DNA of 64,000 bases, taken from the NCBI RefSeq assembly GCF_002575655.3, contig NC_053035.3:376813792-376877791 (forward strand). Reading direction: 5' to 3'. The translations under genes were made by a program, and so were the position numbers. Shown one piece after another: positions 57,704 through 64,000 of this stretch (position 1 is its first letter; each line of letters opens with the position of its first letter). The notes below the pieces were generated by a model. That model had not been told where the DNA came from, searched no databases, and saw only the letters and a list, made by a program, of their open reading frames with translations. Source of the DNA: Aegilops tauschii subsp. strangulata (lineage: Eukaryota; Streptophyta; Magnoliopsida; Poales; Poaceae).

Positions 57704-58662
57704 TGAAGGAAATATGCCCTAGAGGCAATAATAAAGTTATTATTTATTTCCTCATATCATGATAAATGTTTATTATTCATGCTAGAATTGTATTAACCGG
57801 AAACATAATACATGTGTGAATACATAGACAAACATAGTGTCACTAGTATGCCTCTACTTGACTAGCTCGTTGATCAAAGATGGTCGAGACATCAAGATCG
57901 ATATATTGGACGACTATATTTGGACATCGGAATGGTTCCGGTTGAGATCGGGAATATACCGGAGCACCGGGAGGTTACCAGAACCCGCGGGAGGTATATG
58001 GGCCTTATTGGGCCTTAGTGGAAAAGAGGGGAAAGGAGCAAAGGAGGGGGCGCCCCCCAAGCCCAATCCGAATTGCGAAGGGCCCCCCCTTTCCTTCCTC
58101 CCTCCTTCCCTTCCCTTCCCTCTCCTACTCCAACTTGCGAAGGGGGAATCCTACTCCCACCAGGAGTAGGACTCCCCCCTTGGGCGCGCCTAGAGAGGGC
58201 CGGCCCTCCCCCTCCTCCACTCCTTTATATACGGGGGAGGGGGGCACCCCATAGACACACAAGTTGATCATTGATCTCTCTTAGCCGTGTGCGGTGCCCC
58301 CCTCCACCATAATCCACCTCGGTCATATCATAGCGGTGCTTAGGTGAAGCCCTGCGTCGGTAACTTCATCAACACCGTCATCACGCCGTCGTGCTGACGA
58401 AGCTCTCCCTCGAAGCTCTACTGGATCGTGAGTTCGCGGGATGTCACCGAGCTGAACGTGTGCTGAACACGGAGGTGCCGTACGTTCGGTATTGAGGATC
58501 GGTCGATCATGAAGACGTATGACTACATCAACCGCGTTGTCATAACGCTTCCACTTTCGGTCTACGAGGGTACGTGGACACACTCTCCCCTCTCGTTGCT
58601 ATGCATCACCATGATCTTGCGTGTGCGTAGGAATTTTTTTGAAATTACTACGTTCCCCAACA
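57704..58662 (+). mobile_element. 5' LTR of copia copy G, with an internal deletion of about 750 bp
   Basis: 959 bp instead of about 1715-1730 bp. The sequence jumps from the early LTR (GATCAAAGATGG) to the late U3 (TCGAGACATCAAG) at about 57880-57884. ATGG occurs at both deletion borders in the full-length LTRs (AAGATGG and GAAATGG), so short homology may have guided the loss. The TATA box (TTTATATA near 58224) and the CCCCAACA end are kept. Confidence 0.92.
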
Positions 58663-58663
58663 G

Positions 58664-58679
58664 TGGCATCCGAGCCAGG
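58664..58679 (+). other. Primer-binding site, copy G
   Basis: TGGCATCCGAGCCAGG one base after the LTR, an initiator tRNA-Met-type site as in copy B. Confidence 0.82.
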
Positions 58680-59898
58680 TTTATGCGTAGATGTTATATG
58701 CATGAGTAGAACACAAGTGAGTTGTGGGCGATACAAGTCATACTACTTACCAGCATGTCATACTTTGGTTCGGTGGTACTGTTGGATGAAGCGGACCGGA
58801 CCAACATTACGCGTACGCTTACGCGAGACTGGTTCTACCGACGTGCTTTGCACACAGGTGGCTGGCGGGTGTCAGTTTCTCCAATTTTAGTTGAACCGAG
58901 TGTGACTACGCCCGGTCCTTGTTGAAGGTTTAAACAACACTAACTTGATAAAATATCATTGTGGTTTTGATGCGTAGGTAAGAACGGTTCTTGCTCAGCC
59001 CATAGCAGCCACGTAAAACTTGCAACAACAAAGTAGAGCGTCTAACTTGTTTTTGCAGGGCATGATTGTGATGTGATATGGTCAAGGCATGATGCTATAT
59101 TTTATTGTATGAGATGATCATGTTTTGTAACGGAGTTATCGGCAACTGGCAGGAGCCATATGGTTGTCGCTTTATTGTATAAAATGCAATCGCCCTGTAA
59201 TTGCTTTACTTTATCACTAACTAGTAGTGATAGTCGTAGAAGCAATAGTTGGTGAGACGACAACGATGCTACGATGGAGATCAAGGTATCGCGCCGGTGA
59301 CGATGGTGACCATGACGGTGCTTTGGAGATGGAGATCAAAGGCACAAGACGATGATGGCCATATCATATCACTTATATTGATTGCATGTGATGTCTATCC
59401 TTTATGCATCTTATTCTGCTTTGATTAACGGTAGCATTATAATACGATCTCTCACTAAAAATTTCAAGGTACAAGTGTTCTCCTTGAGTATGCACCGTTG
59501 CCAAAGTTTGTCGTGCCGAGACACCACGTGATGATCGGGTGTGATAAGCTCAACGTTCTTATACAACGGGTGCAAGCCAGTTTTGCACACGCAGAATACT
59601 CGGGTTAAACTTGACGAGCCTAGCATATGCAGATATGGCCTCGGAACACTGAGACCGAAAGATCGAACGTGAATCATATAGTAGATATGATCAACATAGT
59701 GATGTTCACCATTGAAAACTACTCCATTTCACGTGATGATCGGTTATGGTTTAGTTGATTTGGATCACGTGATCACTTAGATGATAAGAGAGATGTCTAT
59801 CTAAGTGGGAGTTCTTAAGTAATATGATTAATTGAACTTAAATTTATCATGAACTTAGTACCTGATAGTATTTTGCTTGTCTATGTTGTTGTAGATAG

Positions 59899-60858
59899 AT
59901 GGCCCGTGCTGTTGTTCCGTTGAATTTTAATGCGTTCCTTGAGAAAGCAAAGTTGAAAGATGATGGTAGCAATTACACGGACTGGGTCCATAACTTGAGG
60001 ATTATCCTCATTGCTGCACAGAAGAATTACATCCTGGAAGCACCGCTGGGTGCCAGGCCTGGTGCAGATGCTACCGATGACGTTAAGAACGTCTGGCAGA
60101 GCAAAGCTGATGACTACTCAATAGTTCAGTGTGCCATGCTTTACGGCTTAGAACCAGGACTTCAACAATGTTTTGAACGTCATGGAGCATATGAGATGTT
60201 CCAGGAGTTGAAGTTAATATTTCAAGCAAATGCCCGGATTGAGAGATATGAAGTCTCCAATAAGTTCTACAGCTGCAAAATAGAGGAGAATAGTTATGTC
60301 AGTGAACATATACTCAAAATGTCTGGGTATAATAATCACTTGATTCAACTGGGAGTTAATCTTCCGGATGATAGTGTCATTTACAGAATTCTTCAATCAC
60401 TGCCACCAAGCTACAAGAGCTTCATGATGAACTATAATATGCAAGGGATGGATAAAACAATTCCCGAGCTCTTCGCAATGCTAAAGGCTGTGGAGGTAGA
60501 AATCAAGAAGGAGCATCAAGTGTTGATGGTCAAAAAGACCACCAGTTTCAATAAAAAGGGTAAAGGGAAGAAGAAGGGGAACTTCAAGAAGAACGGCAAA
60601 CAACTTGTTGCTCAGGAGAAGAAACCTAAGTCTGGACCTAAGCCTGAGACTGAGTGCTTCTACTGCAAACAGACTAGTCACTGGAAGTGGAACTGCCCCA
60701 AGTATTTGGCGGATAAGAAGGATGGCAAGGTGAACAAAGGTATATGTGATATACATGTTATTGATGTGTACCTTACTAAAGCTCGCAGTAGCACCTGGGT
60801 ATTTGATACTGGTTCTGTTGCTAATATTTGCAACTCGAAACAGGGACTACGGATTTAG
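59899..60858 (+). CDS. Copia gag plus start of protease, copy G
   Basis: 319 residues from ATG 59899 (MARAVVPLNFNAFLEKAKL). The gag core (UBN2-like) has NYTDWVHNLRIILIAAQKNY near residue 25 and YEMFQELKLIFQANARIERY near residue 100. A basic Lys/Gly stretch (about 214-245) precedes an intact CCHC knuckle, CFYCKQTSHWKWNC (about 253-266). The protease active site DTGS follows near residue 304. The frame stops at TAG 60856-60858 within the protease domain and continues open in the same frame directly after it. Gag would form virus-like particles; the protease would need readthrough of the TAG. Confidence 0.9.
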   Translation: MARAVVPLNFNAFLEKAKLKDDGSNYTDWVHNLRIILIAAQKNYILEAPLGARPGADATDDVKNVWQSKADDYSIVQCAMLYGLEPGLQQCFERHGAYEMFQELKLIFQANARIERYEVSNKFYSCKIEENSYVSEHILKMSGYNNHLIQLGVNLPDDSVIYRILQSLPPSYKSFMMNYNMQGMDKTIPELFAMLKAVEVEIKKEHQVLMVKKTTSFNKKGKGKKKGNFKKNGKQLVAQEKKPKSGPKPETECFYCKQTSHWKWNCPKYLADKKDGKVNKGICDIHVIDVYLTKARSSTWVFDTGSVANICNSKQGLRI

Positions 60859-63855
60859 CGAAAATTGGCTAAGGACGAGGTGACAATGCGCGTGGCAAAT
60901 GGTTCCAAAGTCGATGTGATCGCCGTCGGCACGCTACCTCTACATCTACCTTCAGGATTAGTTTTAGACCTGAATAATTGTTATTTGGTGCCAGCGTTAA
61001 GCATGAACATTATATCTGGATCGTGTTTGATGCGAGACGGTTATTCATTTAAATCTGAGAATAATGGTTGTTCTATTTATATGAGTAATATCTTTTATGG
61101 TCATGCACCCTTGAAGAGTGGTCTATTTGTGTTGAATCTCGGTAGTAGTAATACACATATTCATAATGTTGAAGCCAAAAGATGTAGAGTTGATAATGAT
61201 AGTGCAACTTATTTGTGGCAGTGCCGTTTGGATCATATTGGTGTAAAGCGCATGAAGAAACTCCATACTGATGGACTTCTGGAATCACTTGATTATGAAT
61301 CACTTGGTACTTGCGAACCATGCCTCATGGGCAAGATGAGTAAAACGCCGTTCTCCGGAACAATGGAGCGAGCAACAGATTTGTTGGAAATCATACATGC
61401 TGATGTATGTGGTCCAATGAATATTGAGGCTCACGGCGGGTATCGTTATTTTCTCACCTTCACAGATGATTTGAGCAGATATGGGTATATCTACTTAATG
61501 GAACATAAGTCTGAAACATTTGAAAAGTTCAAAGAATTTCAGACTGAAGTGGAAAATCATCGTAACAAGAAAATAAAGTTTCTGCGATCTGATCGTGGAG
61601 GAGAATATTTGAGTTACGAGTTTGGTCTACATTTGAAACAATGCGGAATAGTTTCGCAACTCACGCCACCCGGAACACCACAGCATAATGGTGTGTCCAA
61701 ACGTTGTAATCGTACTTTACTAGATATGGTGCTATCTATGATGTCTCTTACTGATTTACCGCTATCATTTTGGGGTTGTGCTTTAGAGACGGCTGCATTC
61801 ACGTTAAATAGGGCACCATCGAAATCCGTTGAGACGACGCCTTATGAACTGTGGTTTGGCAAGAAACCGAAGTTGTCGTTTCTTAAAGTTTGGGGCTGCG
61901 ATGCTTATGTGAAAAAGCCTCAACCTGATAAGCTCGAACCCAAATCGGAGAAATGTGTCTTCATAGGATACCCAAAGGAAACTGTTGGGTACACCTTCTA
62001 TCACAGATCCGAAGCTAAGACATTTGTTGCTAAGAATGGATCCTTTCTAGAGAGGGAGTTTCTCTCGAAAGAAGTGAGTGGGAGGAAAGTAGAAGTTGAT
62101 GAGGTAAATGTACCTGCTCCCTTATTGGAAAGTAGTTCATCACAGAAACCGGTTCCTGTGACACCTACACCAATTAGTGAGGAAGCTAATGATATTGATC
62201 ATGAAACTTCAGATCAAGTTACTACCAAACCTCGTAGGTCAACCAGAGTAAGATCCTCACCAGAGTGGTACGGTAATCCTATTCTCATGTTACTTGACCA
62301 TGGCGAAGCTACGAACTATGAAGAAGCGATGGTGAGCCCAGATTTCGCAAAATGGCTAGAGGACATGAAATCTGAGATGGGATCCATGTATGAGAATAAA
62401 GTGTGGACTTTGGTTGACTTGCCCGATGATCGGCAAGCCATAGAGAATAAATGGATCTTCAAGAAGAAGACTAACGCTGATGGTAATGTTACTTTCTACA
62501 AAGCACGACTTGTTGCGAAAGGTTTTCGACAAGTTCAAGGGGTTGACTATGATGAGACTTTCTCACCTGTAGCGATGCTTAAGTCTGTCCGAATCATGTT
62601 AGCAATTACCGCATTTTATGATTATGAAATTTGGCAAATGGATGTCAAAACTGCATTCCTGAATGGATTTCTGGAAGAAGAGTTGTATATGATGCAACCA
62701 GAAGGTTTTATCGATCCAAAGGGTGCTAACAAAGTGTGCAAGCTCCGGCGATCCATTTATGGACTGGTGCAAGCCTCTCGGAGTTGGAATAAACGTTTTG
62801 ATAGTGTGATCAAAGCATATGGTTTTATACAGACTTTTGGAGAAGCCTGTATTTACAACAAAGTGAGTGGGAGCTCTGTAGCATTTCTAATATTATATGT
62901 GGATGACATATTATTGATTGGAAATGATATAGAATTTCTGGATAGCATAAAAGGATACTTGAAGAAGAGTTTTTCAATGAAAGACCTCGGTGAAGCTGCT
63001 TATATATTGGGCATCAAGATCTATAGAGATAGATCAAGACGCTTAATTGGACTTTCACAAAGCACACACCTTGATAAAGTTCTGAAAAAGTTCAAAACGG
63101 ATCAAGCAAAGAAAGGGTTCTTTCCTGTGTTACAAGGTGTGAAGTTGAGTCAGACTCAATGCCCGACCACTACAGAAGATAGAGAGAAAATGAAAAGTGT
63201 TCCCTATGCTTTAGCCATAGGCTCTATCATGTATGCTATGCTGTGTACCAGACCTGATGTGTGCCTTGCTATTAGTTTAGCAGGGAGGTACCAAAGTAAT
63301 CCAGGAGTGGATCACTGGACAGCGGTCAAGAACATCCTGAAATACCTGAAAAGGACTAAGGATATGTTTCTCGTCATAAATGGTTACGTCGATGCAAGCT
63401 TTGACACTGATCTGGACGATTATAAATCACAAACCGGATACGTGTTTATATTGAACGGTGGAGCTGTCAGTTGGTGCAGTTCTAAACAAAGCGTCGTGGC
63501 GGGATCTACGCGTGAAGCGGAGCACATAGCTGCTTCGGAAGCAGCAAATAAAGGAGTCTGGATGAAGGAGTTCATATCCGATCTAGGTGTCATACCTAGT
63601 GCATCGGGTCCAATGAAAATCTTTTGTGAAAATACTGGTGCAATTGCCTTGGCAAAGGAATCCATATTTGACAAGAGAACCAAGCACATCAAGAGACGCG
63701 TCAATTCCATCCGGGATCAAGTCCAGGTGGGAGACATAGAGATTTGCAAGATACATACGGATCTGAATGTTGCAGACCCGTTGACTAAGCCTCTTCCACG
63801 AGCAAAACATGATCAACACCAAGACTCCATGGGTGTTAGAATCATTACTGTGTAA
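60859..63855 (+). CDS. Copia pol (rest of protease, integrase, RT, RNase H), copy G, open but with catalytic changes
   Basis: Nearly 1000 codons open in the gag frame after the TAG at 60856, with no ATG of its own. Integrase zinc finger: Gln (61219-61221) replaces the first His, giving Q-x4-H before C-x2-C. Integrase core: first Asp at 61402 (HADVCGPM), second Asp at 61591 (RSDRGGEY) and, 36 codons on, Lys (AAA, 61699-61701) where the catalytic Glu is expected. RT keeps YVDD at 62896-62907. RNase H (GYVDASFDTDLDDYKSQTG, then STREAEHIAASEAANK) and the end NVADPLTKPLPRAKHD look complete. The integrase is probably inactive while RT and RNase H may be functional. Confidence 0.9.
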   Translation, partial: RKLAKDEVTMRVANGSKVDVIAVGTLPLHLPSGLVLDLNNCYLVPALSMNIISGSCLMRDGYSFKSENNGCSIYMSNIFYGHAPLKSGLFVLNLGSSNTHIHNVEAKRCRVDNDSATYLWQCRLDHIGVKRMKKLHTDGLLESLDYESLGTCEPCLMGKMSKTPFSGTMERATDLLEIIHADVCGPMNIEAHGGYRYFLTFTDDLSRYGYIYLMEHKSETFEKFKEFQTEVENHRNKKIKFLRSDRGGEYLSYEFGLHLKQCGIVSQLTPPGTPQHNGVSKRCNRTLLDMVLSMMSLTDLPLSFWGCALETAAFTLNRAPSKSVETTPYELWFGKKPKLSFLKVWGCDAYVKKPQPDKLEPKSEKCVFIGYPKETVGYTFYHRSEAKTFVAKNGSFLEREFLSKEVSGRKVEVDEVNVPAPLLESSSSQKPVPVTPTPISEEANDIDHETSDQVTTKPRRSTRVRSSPEWYGNPILMLLDHGEATNYEEAMVSPDFAKWLEDMKSEMGSMYENKVWTLVDLPDDRQAIENKWIFKKKTNADGNVTFYKARLVAKGFRQVQGVDYDETFSPVAMLKSVRIMLAITAFYDYEIWQMDVKTAFLNGFLEEELYMMQPEGFIDPKGANKVCKLRRSIYGLVQASRSWNKRFDSVIKAYGFIQTFGEACIYNKVSGSSVAFLILYVDDILLIGNDIEFLDSIKGYLKKSFSMKDLGEAAYILGIKIYRDRSRRLIGLSQSTHLDKVLKKFKTDQAKKGFFPVLQGVKLSQTQCPTTTEDREKMKSVPYALAIGSIMYAMLCTRPDVCLAISLAGRYQSNPGVDHWTAVKNILKYLKRTKDMFLVINGYVDASFDTDLDDYKSQTGYVFILNGGAVSWCSSKQSVVAGSTREAEHIAASEAANKGVWMKEFISDLGVIPSASGPMKIFCENTGAIALAKESIFDKRTKHIKRRVNSIRDQVQVGDIEICKIHTDLNVADPLTKPLPRAKHDQHQDSMGVRIITV

Positions 63856-63888
63856 TCTAGATTATTGACTCTAGTGCAAGTGGGAGAC

Positions 63889-64000
63889 TGAAGGAAATAT
63901 TCCCTAGAGGCAATAATAAAGTTATTATTTATTTGCTCATATCATTATAAATGTTTACTATAATGCTAGAATTGTATTAACCGGAAACATAATACATGTG
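63889..64000 (+). mobile_element. 3' LTR of copia copy G, partial
   Basis: TGAAGGAAATATTCCC starts after the polypurine sequence GTGCAAGTGGGAGAC. Only 112 bp are inside the window. Confidence 0.93.

Larger units (their letters stand above)
57704..64000 (+). mobile_element. Ty1/copia element, Angela/WIS/BARE-like, copy G, nearly open gag-pol
   Basis: 5' LTR 57704-58662, primer-binding site 58664-58679, leader to 59898, gag-protease 59899-60858, in-frame pol 60859-63855, polypurine tract 63874-63888 and the first 112 bp of the 3' LTR. The 5' flank is CATGG; the right flank is outside. Comparing the 112 overlapping LTR bases gives about 4-5 substitutions and a small indel, so despite the open frames the insertion may be older than copy B. 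Confidence 0.95.

Overview
This window looks like intergenic DNA from a grass, most likely a member of the Triticeae (wheat, barley or Aegilops). The clearest sign is a set of Ty1/copia LTRs of the BARE/WIS/Angela type, recognised by the TGAAGGAAATATGCCC start and CCCCAACA end. Other signs are Stowaway MITEs with CTCCCTCCG-type ends, Harbinger elements with GGGCATCTCC ends and TTA target sites, a CACTA end, and layered nesting of retrotransposons. Almost all of the window is transposon sequence. I see one intact host gene, a GASA/snakin peptide gene at 21476-21962, plus three decayed host-like genes: an F-box/DUF295 gene, a SINA-like gene and a coiled-coil protein gene.

Layout, left to right. 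1-4846: 3' part of a degenerate Angela-like copia element (copy A), inserted in the Myb/SANT gene of a Harbinger element that ends at 6579. 6686-20918: a plant LINE (ORF1, then ORF2 with endonuclease and reverse transcriptase, short poly(A)). It is split first by a 628-bp solo LTR (7835-8462, TSD GTCCC) and then by a full-length Angela-like element (copy B, 9562-18316, TSD AGGGA). 21351-22160: the GASA gene. 22619-27643: foldback MITEs, a small Harbinger derivative and LINE-like tails.

27788-44454 is a three-level nest. A PIF/Harbinger element on the minus strand is split by a short-LTR copia element (28287-42969, minus strand). That element is split in turn by a gypsy element (32174-41653, minus strand, TSD GTGAC) that keeps gag, protease and an extra ORF but has no recognisable RT, RNase H or integrase. 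LTR divergence counted by eye (about 4% for the copia, about 3% for the gypsy) agrees with the nesting order.

44568-about 48070: a CACTA element with a tandem subterminal array and a Stowaway MITE inside. 48741-50169: F-box/DUF295 pseudogene, minus strand. 50815-53103: a 27-bp terminal inverted repeat pair enclosing a SINA-like pseudogene. 53110-57703: MITEs, a coiled-coil pseudogene, a solo LTR (55237-56421, TSD AGTAT), a hairpin MITE and an LTR-like remnant. 57704-64000: a third Angela-like element (copy G) whose gag and pol frames are almost open but whose integrase carries catalytic-site changes; its 3' LTR runs off the window.

The most interesting themes are: a defective copia subfamily that kept moving (copies A and B share old lesions, yet the two LTRs of B are over 99% identical); four small hairpins just upstream of the polypurine tract that mark this subfamily; pseudogenes whose stops are mostly explained by cytosine deamination at CAG and CGA codons; and a TIR-bounded unit carrying a gene fragment. 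All identity and divergence values were counted by eye.
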